A DNA stretch of 33,528 nt from Nitrospirota bacterium (GCA_021828375.1 JAKARS010000001.1:91822-125349); one strand, 5' to 3'; shown: positions 1 to 10,608, counted from the first letter of the stretch. Translations and numbers: made by a program. The notes: a model not told the origin generated them from the letters alone.

Positions 1-630
1 TTGAGGTGAAGTTTTGAAGCCGCTCCCCCAAAGGCGGATGATCGAACTGCGTCGAACTCCGTCTTCGCCAAGGCAGGTAAGAAGGAGTTCGCTCGTTGCC
101 TCCTCTTGGAATCTTTCGATCTTGTGCTCTGGCCAACGAGAGCGGATGCCCCGGATGTCCATGATATCCCGAAAGTCGGCATCAGCTTTGATTGCGACGG
201 GGATTTGTATGTCAAAAGGAGCATGATTCTCTATCTTGACCTCATCTTCGAAGCCGTTACTCAAACAAAAACGCTTGTGTCTAACAAGGAGCGGACCATC
301 CACGAAAAGATTTTTCCCCTTTGACGAAGCGAAATCGGAAGTGATTGACGGTCCAAGAAGGATTAGGGAGAAAAGAAAGGGGCTGGGCCCATTGCCACCA
401 TCGGAAAGAGGTGTGATAGGTAAGACCGGTTTTCCGGCAACTTCTAGAAAGTAAGTGGAAAAATGGCGCATTCCCTTCCAGTATGCCCCATGAATTCCTC
501 TCTGATCTGCGTTGATCTCCATCGAGTTTCCCCAGATTCCACAAAGGTCGCCATTTTTAAAAAGATGGTCGTTGGGGGTGAGCGTCAAGGGAATGTTTTG
601 CCGCAAATCACTTCGATGAATGCCACTCAT
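1..630 (-). CDS. Glycogen-debranching-type amylo-alpha-1,6-glucosidase, N-terminal part (cut by window edge)
   Basis: An uninterrupted frame of 210 codons starts with ATG at 630 and runs off the left edge. The ATG overlaps the bioF stop (ATGA) and has a strong ribosome site (AGGAGG, six bases upstream), so this is a real gene coupled to bioF. The visible part looks like the N-terminal beta-sandwich domain of bacterial debranching enzymes: a KNGDLCGIWGN segment near residue 25, FSTYFLEVAGKPV near residue 60, VDGPLLVRHKRF near residue 110 and ADADFRDIMDIRGIR near residue 150. Each matches the family pattern of a ligand-binding domain that precedes an (alpha/alpha)6 glucosidase barrel; that catalytic barrel lies outside the window. 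Expected role: hydrolysis of alpha-1,6 branches in glycogen or a related glucan in the cytoplasm. The domain match is from memory of the family and the catalytic half cannot be checked here. Confidence 0.72.
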   Translation of the reverse strand, partial: MSGIHRSDLRQNIPLTLTPNDHLFKNGDLCGIWGNSMEINADQRGIHGAYWKGMRHFSTYFLEVAGKPVLPITPLSDGGNGPSPFLFSLILLGPSITSDFASSKGKNLFVDGPLLVRHKRFCLSNGFEDEVKIENHAPFDIQIPVAIKADADFRDIMDIRGIRSRWPEHKIERFQEEATSELLLTCLGEDGVRRSSIIRLWGSGFKTSPQ

Positions 631-1757
631 TTCTGGCCTCCTTTCCCGGGAGGGAGGAGCGTCTCGAGGGTTTTTCTGACATTTTTGTCCCATCCAATGT
701 TAACGGACAGTCTGAGCATGTCTTCTCCTCGCGGGACAGTAGGGTAGGTGATGACCGGAAGATGATAGCCCTGTGTTCGAAGGCTGTCCGAGATTGACTG
801 AAGTGTCGGGACATCGCCCCTGACTGGAATAATGGGAGAGGAGGATTCTGTGTCACCTTGGAGATATGCATTCCATATTTGGCTTTCTCTCTGGAGGCTT
901 CTCACGATTTCTGTGGTTTCAGCAAGAACGCGAATGGCTTCAAGTGACGCAGCCAGAACTCCGGGAGGAAGTGCGGTTGTGTAAATAAGCGTGCGGGCAG
1001 TTGACTCCAAAATTTTCGCGGCCTTTTCATGAAGAATGACAAATCCTCCCAAGCTTCCCAGGGCTTTGGAGTAAGTCCCTGTCAGAATCATTCGTCCTGG
1101 AACATAAGGAAGGCCAAGAGCCTCGAGGGCCCCTCTCCCGCTGATCCCTGTCGTTCCTGTGGCATGGGCTTCATCAATGACAAGAATCCCATCGTATTCT
1201 TCTGCAATTTCAAAAAGAGCACGCAGTGGGGCCAGATCTCCCCTCATGCTGAAAAGGGATTCAGTGACAATTACTGGCTTTTTCTGCGGATTTTCCTTGA
1301 GATATTCCCTGATGAATTCGGGGTTGTTGTGTGGATATACAACTTTGCGTCCCTTTAGATTCCTCATCCCGTCAATAAGGGATGCATGATTTTCTGAATC
1401 AGAAAATACCAAAGGGCTGAACTCTGAAATCATTGATACGGTCGCCAGATTCGCATGATAACCGGATGAGAAAACAAGTGCAGTTCCTTTCCCTCCTGTT
1501 TTGAACTGGGAGGTGGAATCGGAAAGGTCACGGTTGAGTGGGTGGTTTCCCGAGAGGTAACGCGATCCCGTCGCGCCAGTTCCGAAGTTTCTGGTGGCAC
1601 GAAGGGATGCCTCGATAACCAGGGGGTTGCGGGAAAGGCCCAGGTAATCGTTTGAGGAGAGGGAGACTAACCCAGGAGGAGGCATCTTTTTGAAACGTCC
1701 TGAGGTTTCAAGAGCTGCATAATTTTTTTCGATAAGGGAGGAAATGGATTCTTCCAT
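627..1757 (-). CDS. bioF: 8-amino-7-oxononanoate synthase
   Basis: PLP enzyme that condenses pimeloyl-CoA with alanine to give 8-amino-7-oxononanoate (KAPA), CoA and CO2, the first ring-assembly step of biotin synthesis. The 376-aa product has the alpha-oxoamine synthase hallmarks: GTGATGSRYLSGNH near residues 59-72, FSSGYH at 96-101, the PLP-contacting IDEAHATG at 194-201 (Asp195, His198) and TYSKALG with the Schiff-base lysine at about 231. Length fits the family (E. coli BioF has 384 aa). I chose ATG at 1757, one base after the bioW stop, with GGAGG and AAGG upstream; an in-frame upstream start would add a basic tail lying wholly inside bioW and not seen in the family. Third gene of the bioB-bioW-bioF operon, followed by an overlapping debranching-enzyme gene. 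Confidence 0.93.
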   Translation of the reverse strand: MEESISSLIEKNYAALETSGRFKKMPPPGLVSLSSNDYLGLSRNPLVIEASLRATRNFGTGATGSRYLSGNHPLNRDLSDSTSQFKTGGKGTALVFSSGYHANLATVSMISEFSPLVFSDSENHASLIDGMRNLKGRKVVYPHNNPEFIREYLKENPQKKPVIVTESLFSMRGDLAPLRALFEIAEEYDGILVIDEAHATGTTGISGRGALEALGLPYVPGRMILTGTYSKALGSLGGFVILHEKAAKILESTARTLIYTTALPPGVLAASLEAIRVLAETTEIVRSLQRESQIWNAYLQGDTESSSPIIPVRGDVPTLQSISDSLRTQGYHLPVITYPTVPRGEDMLRLSVNIGWDKNVRKTLETLLPPGKGGQK

Positions 1758-1758
1758 T

Positions 1759-2616
1759 TCAGCCTTGCCTCCCCGTGGGCTCAAGATCGTGAATCGAGGC
1801 AAGGTTGAACGGGAGAGGCGAATGCGGCTGCTGCGAGGAAAAGAGAACGGGAGTTTCACGAAGAAATGCCAAAAGATCTTTTAAGACATGTTCACTTCTA
1901 AGAATGTAGAGTCTCCCTCCTCTGGGGAGTCCTTCCGGCTTGATGAAGGGAATGCGAATGTATCCTGTTGTTCGGGAGGCGATGTATCCCGTCTGGTAGT
2001 TCGGATCATCCGAGGCGCAAAGCTCAAGCAGAATTTCTTCGGCCATAAGAACCTTACTCGAAAGAATGAGGGCATCAACGAATCGGTAACTCGGCTGGAC
2101 GAGACTCCGGGCGGCAGCCTCTTCAAGTGTTTTTCGGAGAATCGGGAGGCATCCGAAGTGGGTTGTCCGAACCCCCTCTGTCGCAGACTCATTTAAGATG
2201 CGGCCCTCTTCATTGACGAGCAAGGCTCCATTTCGGGGAGGATGCCCTAAAATCTCTTCTTCAAATATCGTGAGCACCCGAGACGCCAAGGAGGGAGGCA
2301 GAAGGTTTTCCAGAATCATCCGAACTGCTTCCTGAGACTCTTTGATGTTCGACGACTCAAGCACACGAATCGGTAGGAGCGCCCCTTGGTGAATGTTCGA
2401 AGGCGGAATCGGGTCAATGGTAAGAATCTGCTGGAGGGAGGGAGTTTCGTTCAGATAAAGAGGCAACCTCGAAGCCAACCGAGCAATGGTGCGCTCGAAA
2501 TTTTCAGACGAAACAAGATCCTCGGCGCCGGAAATATGACGACCGTCTTTGTGGATCCTCATCCGGATGCTGAAATAAGGCTCAGTCAATGTGGACGGTC
2601 GGAGAAGGAAGAGCAT
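1759..2616 (-). CDS. bioW: 6-carboxyhexanoate--CoA ligase (pimeloyl-CoA synthetase)
   Basis: Activates free pimelate with ATP and CoA to pimeloyl-CoA, the substrate of BioF encoded next door. The signature is the N-terminal YFSIRMRIHKDGRHISGAE segment, matching the Y-S-V-R-M-R-A-S...KHISGAE pattern of BioW, and a later LCASDDPNYQTGYIAS stretch matching the ELCWSDDPDYITGYVA block of Bacillus BioW. Length (about 285 aa) is slightly above the roughly 260 of Bacillus. The start is uncertain: ATG at 2616 (used here), GTG at 2646 and TTG at 2589 are all in frame, all overlap the end of bioB, and none has a clear ribosome site. TTG at 2589 would give the most family-like N terminus, so translational coupling to bioB is likely. 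The stop is one base before bioF. Confidence 0.88.
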   Translation of the reverse strand: MLFLLRPSTLTEPYFSIRMRIHKDGRHISGAEDLVSSENFERTIARLASRLPLYLNETPSLQQILTIDPIPPSNIHQGALLPIRVLESSNIKESQEAVRMILENLLPPSLASRVLTIFEEEILGHPPRNGALLVNEEGRILNESATEGVRTTHFGCLPILRKTLEEAAARSLVQPSYRFVDALILSSKVLMAEEILLELCASDDPNYQTGYIASRTTGYIRIPFIKPEGLPRGGRLYILRSEHVLKDLLAFLRETPVLFSSQQPHSPLPFNLASIHDLEPTGRQG

Positions 2617-3619
2617 GCGGAGGGACAAGATCGAACCCTTCCTCACGGATCATCTGGATGTCGAGATCCGGTGAGCGACCCGATCGAGTCAGGTAGTTCC
2701 CGATCATAACCCCGTCAGCTCCATTGTAAAAAATTTCTGGATGGCGGTTCTTCAGCGCATGAATCCTTCCTCCACAAATCCTGACCTCTTTTTGAGGGAA
2801 GAAAAGTCGACTTACGGAGATGATTCTGAGAGCCTCGTTAGCCCCGAGAGCGGGATCGTTCTCGGAGAGAGGGGTTCCCGCAATCGGGACGAGAAAATTG
2901 ATCGGGATCGAATCAACGTCAAGTTCCCGGAGGAGAGAGAAAAGGGAAACTCTGTCTTCGTTGGATTCTCCTACCCCAAAGATTCCACCTGAGCAAACAG
3001 AGATTCCGGCGTCTTTGGCCATTCGGACCGTTGAGACGCGCTCATCATAGGCATGGGTGGAGACGATTTTGGGAAAATGATTTCGGGAGGTTTCAAGATT
3101 GTGATGTAAACGGTCAAGTCCGGCACTCTTGAGAATGGACACAGTCTCCCCTGACACCGAACCAAGAGTGGCGCAGGCCCAGAGTCCAAGCTCCGAATGC
3201 ATTCTTCCCAGAGCGTCTTCGACGATGCGAAGTTCTGTCGGATTCTCAAGGCTTCGTCCGCTTGTGCCGATACAAAATCGACGGGTTCCATTTTGTTGGG
3301 CCGCCTTGGCAGCCTCGACAATTTTATTGGCTGCCAGCAGGTCATAGGTCGGCGCAATGGTGCGGAAGTGGGTTGACTGGGCGCAAAAATGGCAGTCTTC
3401 AGAACAAGCGCCAGATTTTGCATTCATGACAGTGCAAGGATCAATAAGACGTCCACGGAATTTTTCTCGGACGGCATCGGCCCCCTCACTGATGACAGGG
3501 GAAAAGTCTTCGGGGAGGGAGAGGAGCCAGAGGGCTTGTTCCGGAGAAATTCCATCTCCGGCGAGGGATGATTGGCGACACTCTCCGATTCTGTCGAGGG
3601 TCTCTTTTTCGTTCATCAT
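2582..3619 (-). CDS. bioB: Biotin synthase
   Basis: Radical-SAM enzyme that inserts sulfur into dethiobiotin in the last step of biotin synthesis, using one 4Fe-4S and one 2Fe-2S cluster. The 345-aa product (E. coli 346) carries the radical-SAM motif CSEDCHFC with cysteines at about 72, 76 and 79, followed by AQSTHF, plus SGGIFGVGE and INFLVPIAGTPL typical of BioB. The frame stays open upstream to 4021, but I place the start at ATG 3619 (a second ATG follows directly), because AGGAAAGGA lies five bases upstream and the extra sequence has no family match. First gene of the biotin operon. It is transcribed away from clpC, with a 306-bp divergent gap, and its 3' end overlaps the start of bioW. 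Confidence 0.95.
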   Translation of the reverse strand: MMNEKETLDRIGECRQSSLAGDGISPEQALWLLSLPEDFSPVISEGADAVREKFRGRLIDPCTVMNAKSGACSEDCHFCAQSTHFRTIAPTYDLLAANKIVEAAKAAQQNGTRRFCIGTSGRSLENPTELRIVEDALGRMHSELGLWACATLGSVSGETVSILKSAGLDRLHHNLETSRNHFPKIVSTHAYDERVSTVRMAKDAGISVCSGGIFGVGESNEDRVSLFSLLRELDVDSIPINFLVPIAGTPLSENDPALGANEALRIISVSRLFFPQKEVRICGGRIHALKNRHPEIFYNGADGVMIGNYLTRSGRSPDLDIQMIREEGFDLVPPHALPSPTVHID

Positions 3620-3728
3620 GAGAATCCTTTCCTGCCTATGGCAGATATTGGCAAAAACGTCAGGGTGGCTTATTCGGATATGAGAGGGATTGCCGCGGTC
3701 TCTTAAAAAAGACGTCACAGCCTTTCTG

Positions 3729-3758
3729 AAATTACCCCGAATTGTCGAAAAAATCCAA
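3729..3758 (-). promoter_or_regulatory. Possible promoter for the biotin operon
   Basis: On the minus strand TTGGAT and TAATTT are separated by 18 bases, a loose match to -35 and -10 boxes, and would start transcription about 100 bases upstream of bioB. The match is weak (four of six in each box) and the spacing is one longer than ideal, so this is only a candidate. Confidence 0.28.
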
Positions 3759-3807
3759 TTGGCCCCCTCCAAGAGTATCATGGAGAGACCCTTCGCTGTT
3801 CCATCGT

Positions 3808-3842
3808 TGTCAAGGATGCTGTATTTATTTTGATTCTTGACA
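3808..3842. repeat. Spaced 7-bp inverted repeat in the divergent promoter region
   Basis: TGTCAAG at 3808-3814 and its exact reverse complement CTTGACA at 3836-3842 are separated by 21 bases. The right arm contains the TTGACA -35 box of the clpC promoter. It could be a regulator site spanning about three helical turns, but 7-bp arms this far apart also occur by chance. Confidence 0.25.
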
Positions 3843-3865
3843 GGGTACCGGGGCAGGATTACTAT
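3837..3865 (+). promoter_or_regulatory. Sigma70-type promoter for clpC
   Basis: A perfect -35 box TTGACA (3837-3842) is followed after exactly 17 bases by TACTAT (3860-3865), four of six matches to the -10 consensus. Transcription would start near 3872, about 55 bases before the clpC ATG. The surrounding sequence is AT-rich and non-coding, and clpC has no gene in the same orientation upstream in the window, so it needs a promoter here. Confidence 0.62.
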
Positions 3866-3925
3866 TTTTATTAGGGGAAAGTATTGCTGGACCATATTGC
3901 TTGAGCCAAATTCAGGAGCCCTGCC

Positions 3926-6367
<2,442 letters not shown>

Positions 6368-6377
6368 TTTTCCTTTC

Positions 6378-7382
6378 ATGATTCTGGCCCTCGAAACGTC
6401 CTGTGACGATACATCTGTGGCCCTGGTCGACATGACCGGGGCCATTCTTTTTCATCGCTCCCTTTCCCAAAGCTCTCTGCATGCTCCCTTCGGGGGGGTC
6501 GTCCCCGAACTTGCCTCCCGTACCCATGCCCTTCATCTCCCCCAACTCGTAGAGGATGCCTTCAGGGAAACCGGGCGAGGCCTCTCCGATCTCACTGCGG
6601 CAGCATTGACGATCGGACCGGGGCTTTCTGGAGGACTCCTGTCGGCCATTGCCTATCTCAAAGGTCTATGCTTCTTTTCGAGGCTGCCCATCATACCGGT
6701 CCACCATGTTCGGGCGCATCTTCGTGTGGCTGTTGGCTCGGTTGACGAGATCCCTCACGGGGCTCTGGGGCTTGTTGTTTCGGGAGGGCACTCCCACCTC
6801 TATGGCCTCAGTGCCTGGCCTAAACTGGAGCTTCTGGCCCGAACTGTCGACGATGCTGCAGGAGAGGCCTTTGACAAGGGAGCCAAAGCTCTGGGGCTTC
6901 CGTATCCCGGAGGGCCAGAAATTGAGCGCCTCGCCTCCCTTTACGAGGGAGAAGTCGATCGCCTTGTCAAGAATATCCAGACACCCATGCCGTTTGATAT
7001 GAGTTTTTCAGGGCTGAAAACTGCGTTTGTTTCGCTTGTCTCCCGGGAAGGAAAAGATCCTTCAGGAAGGCCCTATCTTGCGGCCACCTGTCAGGAAGCG
7101 ATCATTTCCCATATTGTCGATCGCTTGGGGAAGGCTCTCCGCCATTACCGTCCTCCGGCTCTTCTTGTTGGGGGAGGCGTGGCAGCCAACGGGGCCTTTC
7201 GAAAGGCGCTGGAGTCCCTGTGCGGAGAAATGGGAGTCTCCCTTTTCGTGGCTCCTCGCCCCCTTTGCGGGGACAATGCAGTTATGGTAGCTTTGATGGG
7301 TTTGGAGATTTTTAGGAGTGGACAGTTCAGTTCGTTTCCCTACGATGAGATCGCTCCCCGTCCACGATGGGATGAGGATTAG
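6378..7382 (+). CDS. tsaD: tRNA N6-adenosine threonylcarbamoyltransferase
   Basis: Transfers the threonylcarbamoyl group to A37 of ANN-decoding tRNAs (t6A), working with TsaB and TsaE. The 334-aa product (E. coli 337) begins MILALETSCDDTSVA, the standard ASKHA phosphate-1 motif, and has the metal-binding pair His110 and His114 in HHVRAH, the segment GPGLSGGL near 80, GEAFDKGAKALGLPYPGGP in the middle and GGGVAANGAFR near the C terminus. A longer frame reaches back to 6243 inside clpC, but the family N terminus begins at ATG 6378, ten bases after the clpC stop. No clear ribosome site is visible, so translation may be coupled to clpC. argS follows 12 bases downstream. Confidence 0.95.
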   Translation: MILALETSCDDTSVALVDMTGAILFHRSLSQSSLHAPFGGVVPELASRTHALHLPQLVEDAFRETGRGLSDLTAAALTIGPGLSGGLLSAIAYLKGLCFFSRLPIIPVHHVRAHLRVAVGSVDEIPHGALGLVVSGGHSHLYGLSAWPKLELLARTVDDAAGEAFDKGAKALGLPYPGGPEIERLASLYEGEVDRLVKNIQTPMPFDMSFSGLKTAFVSLVSREGKDPSGRPYLAATCQEAIISHIVDRLGKALRHYRPPALLVGGGVAANGAFRKALESLCGEMGVSLFVAPRPLCGDNAVMVALMGLEIFRSGQFSSFPYDEIAPRPRWDED

Positions 7383-7394
7383 GATGGAGAAGGC

Positions 7395-9164
7395 GTGCCC
7401 GAAGGAGTTGTATCCGAGATTGTGACCCGTGCCATAAGGATGGCAGGGGCGCAGAACTCATGGCCCCAGGATGTTCTTGACCGGGCTCTTGCCCGGGGGG
7501 TCCGGCTTGAATGGCCAAAGAAGGAAGAGTTTGGAGATCTTTCCACCCCCATGGCCATGTCCTTGGCCAAGGATATGGGAAAGCCTCCCCGCCATGTCGC
7601 CGGGACAATTCTTGAGTCCCTTCGGCAAATCCCTGAAACCTTGTCATTGTTTTCCAAGGTCGACATCGCCGGACCGGGATATCTCAACTTTTTCTTTTCC
7701 TCCCCCTATTTCTCCGATTTCCTTGTTCAGTGCCTGTCTGGCTCAGCTCTTGTCGATCGGGTCGCTATTCCCAAAAAGATCAATGTCGAGTTTGTGAGCG
7801 CCAACCCGACTGGCCCCTTGCATGTGGGGCATGGCCGCGGAGCAGCCTTTGGTGATTCTCTGGCCCGGATCCTTCGGGAAGTCGGCCATGACGTCTCCAC
7901 CGAGTATTATATAAACGACGCCGGGAACCAGATGAATATGCTGGGAAAATCAGTCTATCTGGCCTTCCGGAAGCTGACAGGCCATGAATCATCCGAAGAG
8001 AAAGTTCGGTTGTTGGGCGATACGGAGGGATACCGAGGAGACTACATCGCCGGCATTGCCAAGGAGATTCTCGACAACCCCAGAGGACTTCCCGAGGATC
8101 TTCGGGAGGACGTCCTGGCCGGACGCTTTACCGATCAGGTCCAGTCGTTTTTTACCGATGCTTCCCAGCGTCGCATCATGGAGGGGATCCGGGAGGATCT
8201 CGATCAGTTTGGTGTGACCTTCGATCGTTACTTTTCCGAGAAAACCCTCCATGAGAAGGGAACTGACGGACTCTCCGCCATCGCCCGATGGTTGGCCCGT
8301 CTTGAAAAAGAGTCTGACGGAGCTGTCTACGCCTCAGACGGGGCGCTTTGGTTCCGGACAACGGCCATGGCTGACGACAAGGATCGTGTTTTGCGAAAGT
8401 CTGATGGATCCTATACCTATTTTGCGGCTGATATTGCTTATCATGCCGATAAGGTTGACCGGGGTTATGACATCATGGTGGATGTCTGGGGGGCTGATCA
8501 CCATGGTTACCAGGCTCGCATGCAGGCAGTGGCAAAGGTCTTGTCCGAGCGGGCAAAACGGCAGGTCGACCTGAAGATCTGTCTCATTCAGCTTGTCTCC
8601 CTCCTGCGGGATGGAAAAGCCGTCAGCATGTCCACTCGTGCCGGAGAGTTTGTGACGCTGGCGGAGGTTCTCGATGAGGTCGGTGTCGATGCCACACGCT
8701 TCTCCTATCTGACCCGAAGCCATGAATCGGCTCTGGAGTTTGACCTGTCAAAGGCCAAAGAGCGATCCATGGATAACCCGGTCTATTATGTTCAGTATGC
8801 CCATGCCCGGGTTAAAAGTCTGCTCGCCCAGGCCAACTCGCGGGGAGTGGAGGTCGGAGAGTTCCATCCGAAGGACTTCTCCCCCCTTGAGGAGCCGGCC
8901 GCCCGTTCCCTGATTCGTCTCATGGCCCAGTTTTCCGGAGTGCTTCATCGGGCCGCAGAGTCCTTTGAGGTCCACCCCCTGACGGACTATCTGACGGCCT
9001 TGGCAGGGGCCTACCATCATTATTACTTTCACCACAGAATCCTCTCAGCGGAAGATGCGGATCGACCGGTTATGATGGCGAGAATTGGCCTCTCCATGGC
9101 GGTGGGACGAATTCTGGCATCAGGTCTTGCCCTTCTGGGTGTCCGAGCTCCGGATTCCATGTGA
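7395..9164 (+). CDS. argS: Arginyl-tRNA synthetase
   Basis: Class I aminoacyl-tRNA synthetase charging tRNA-Arg. The 589-aa protein has an N-terminal Arg-tRNA recognition domain (1-90), the HIGH-type motif HVGH at 143-146 within NPTGPLHVGHGRG, a KMSKS-region equivalent at DGKAVSMSTR and a C-terminal anticodon-binding DALR domain (LMAQFSGVLHRAAESFEVHPLTDYL region). It starts with GTG at 7395, preceded by GGAG; the nearby ATG at 7384 is in another frame. The gene is 12 bases after tsaD and its TGA overlaps the GTG of tgt, consistent with a shared transcript for tRNA charging and modification. Confidence 0.96.
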   Translation: MPEGVVSEIVTRAIRMAGAQNSWPQDVLDRALARGVRLEWPKKEEFGDLSTPMAMSLAKDMGKPPRHVAGTILESLRQIPETLSLFSKVDIAGPGYLNFFFSSPYFSDFLVQCLSGSALVDRVAIPKKINVEFVSANPTGPLHVGHGRGAAFGDSLARILREVGHDVSTEYYINDAGNQMNMLGKSVYLAFRKLTGHESSEEKVRLLGDTEGYRGDYIAGIAKEILDNPRGLPEDLREDVLAGRFTDQVQSFFTDASQRRIMEGIREDLDQFGVTFDRYFSEKTLHEKGTDGLSAIARWLARLEKESDGAVYASDGALWFRTTAMADDKDRVLRKSDGSYTYFAADIAYHADKVDRGYDIMVDVWGADHHGYQARMQAVAKVLSERAKRQVDLKICLIQLVSLLRDGKAVSMSTRAGEFVTLAEVLDEVGVDATRFSYLTRSHESALEFDLSKAKERSMDNPVYYVQYAHARVKSLLAQANSRGVEVGEFHPKDFSPLEEPAARSLIRLMAQFSGVLHRAAESFEVHPLTDYLTALAGAYHHYYFHHRILSAEDADRPVMMARIGLSMAVGRILASGLALLGVRAPDSM

Positions 9165-10312
9165 CGGGCTCCCCGTTTTTTCAGCACCTTTCCTCCGATC
9201 GCTCCTCCCTTGCCAGGGAAGGCGTGATCAGGACTCGCCATGGGGCCGTTCCCACTCCGGCCTTCATGCCCGTGGGAACCCGCGGAACGGTCAAGGGGCT
9301 GACCCCCGAAACCCTGTCGGCCTGTGGGGCAGAGATCGTCCTTGTCAACGCCTTCCATCTCTGGCTTCGACCCGGAACGGAGAGGGTTCGGGAGGCGGGG
9401 GGGATCGGCCGGATGATGGGTGTCGACTGTCCCATTCTCTCCGACAGCGGAGGGTACCAAGTCCATAGCCTTGAGACCCGCAGGACGGTGACGGAGGAAG
9501 GAGTCTCCTTTCTGTCGCCCTACGATGGCGCCAAGGTCTTTCTGTCTCCCGAGATCTCCGTGGCCCACTCGGAGGCTCTGGGTGTGGATATTCGGATGGT
9601 TCTCGACGACCTTGCCGGTGCAGCCGCTCCCTCCGAAAGAATTCGCGAGGCAATGGAACGGACTCACCGGTGGGCCCTTCGGGCACTCAATGCATGGGAT
9701 CCGGAAACGACGGCGCCCCTCTTCGGAATCGTCCAAGGCGGAGTCGATCGGGCTCTGCGTGAGGAGAGCGCCCAAGGCCTCGTTTCTTTGGCCGGCTCCC
9801 AGGGCCAATCCTTTTCAGGATTCGGAATCGGAGGGCTGGGCGTCGGTGAAACCGTGGAGGAGAGACTTTCAGTTCTTGATGCCACTGTTCCCATTCTTCC
9901 GGAGGATCGCCCTCGCTACCTGATGGGCGTCGGGTATCCAGGGGACATTCTTGAGGCCGTGCGTCGGGGCGTGGACCTTTTTGATTGCGTCCTCCCCACG
10001 CGAAATGCCAGAAACGGGAGTTACTTCACCCGTGAAGGGGCCATCGCGATTCGGAACGCCCGCTTTCGGGAGGACGATCGTCCGATCGACCCCTCCTGTG
10101 GCTGTGCAACCTGCCGACGCCACTCCCGGGCCTACCTCCATCACCTTGTGAAAAACGATGAGATGACTGGGGCGATCCTGGGAACAATTCACAATGTATC
10201 GTTTTATCTTGAGATCATGCGCGAAATTCGGGCCCGCATTCGCTCCGGAACACTTTCCGGACTTGACTGGCCCTGCTTTACCACACGTCATGCCACTGGA
10301 GGAGACTCGTGA
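9161..10312 (+). CDS. tgt: tRNA-guanine transglycosylase
   Basis: Exchanges G34 in the wobble position of tRNA-Asp, -Asn, -His and -Tyr for preQ1 or a related base on the queuosine pathway. Catalytic Asp95 in LSDSGGYQ, nucleophile Asp275 in VDLFDCVLPTRNARNG, zinc ligands Cys313, Cys315, Cys318 and His344 (CGCATC...IHN) and VGGL-type GIGGLGVGE near 222-230 are all present; length 383 aa is normal. Odd point: the preQ1-pocket motif, usually FDEC in bacteria, reads LDDL here, so the specificity cysteine (Cys158 in Zymomonas numbering) is Leu151, closer to the LDDV of eukaryotic queuine enzymes. GTG start at 9161 overlaps the argS stop and the 3' end overlaps yajC. Confidence 0.94.
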   Translation: MTGSPFFQHLSSDRSSLAREGVIRTRHGAVPTPAFMPVGTRGTVKGLTPETLSACGAEIVLVNAFHLWLRPGTERVREAGGIGRMMGVDCPILSDSGGYQVHSLETRRTVTEEGVSFLSPYDGAKVFLSPEISVAHSEALGVDIRMVLDDLAGAAAPSERIREAMERTHRWALRALNAWDPETTAPLFGIVQGGVDRALREESAQGLVSLAGSQGQSFSGFGIGGLGVGETVEERLSVLDATVPILPEDRPRYLMGVGYPGDILEAVRRGVDLFDCVLPTRNARNGSYFTREGAIAIRNARFREDDRPIDPSCGCATCRRHSRAYLHHLVKNDEMTGAILGTIHNVSFYLEIMREIRARIRSGTLSGLDWPCFTTRHATGGDS

Positions 10313-10608
10313 ATACCCAAGCCCCGGCCGGTTCGTCGGCCCAGACCCTCATGCAGATCGTTCCCATCCTGCTTATCGTCGTGCTTTTTTATGCACTGGT
10401 GATCATGCCCCAAAAGAAACGCCAGAAGAAAATGGCCGAATTCCTCTCGGCCCTCAAGGTCGGAGATCGTGTGGTGACCGGAGGAGGGCTTGTGGGAACA
10501 ATAACGGCCATCGGTGAAAAGGAGATCTCCCTCGAGATTGCCCCCGGTGTCGTCATTACCGTCATGCGACAGGCCGTGCTGGCTTTGGCGGGAGAGAGTC
10601 TGTCCTGA
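10309..10608 (+). CDS. yajC: Preprotein translocase subunit YajC
   Basis: Small inner-membrane partner of the SecDF complex. The 99-aa protein has one membrane span (about residues 14-34, MQIVPILLIVVLFYALVIM), the diagnostic PQKKRQKK basic stretch just inside and a C-terminal cytosolic beta domain (VGDRVVTGGGLVGTI). It starts with GTG at 10309 overlapping the tgt stop, with GGAGGA upstream. The order tgt-yajC-secD-secF is conserved widely in bacteria and supports the call. Confidence 0.95.
   Translation: MNTQAPAGSSAQTLMQIVPILLIVVLFYALVIMPQKKRQKKMAEFLSALKVGDRVVTGGGLVGTITAIGEKEISLEIAPGVVITVMRQAVLALAGESLS

Larger units (their letters stand above)
3620..3925. other. Divergent intergenic region between bioB and clpC
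   Basis: This 306-bp AT-richer gap separates two divergently transcribed genes. It contains a good plus-strand promoter for clpC, a weak minus-strand promoter candidate for the biotin operon and a spaced inverted repeat, listed separately. I see no convincing open frame with a ribosome site, no BirA-box-like palindrome, no CIRCE and no CtsR-type repeat. The biotin frame continues into this region only because it happens to lack stop codons. Confidence 0.6.

Noticed and set aside
281-544. 87-aa minus-strand frame at the left end
   Set aside because: It lies in another frame of the debranching-enzyme gene, which is continuous from 630 to the edge and has a ribosome site and family match.
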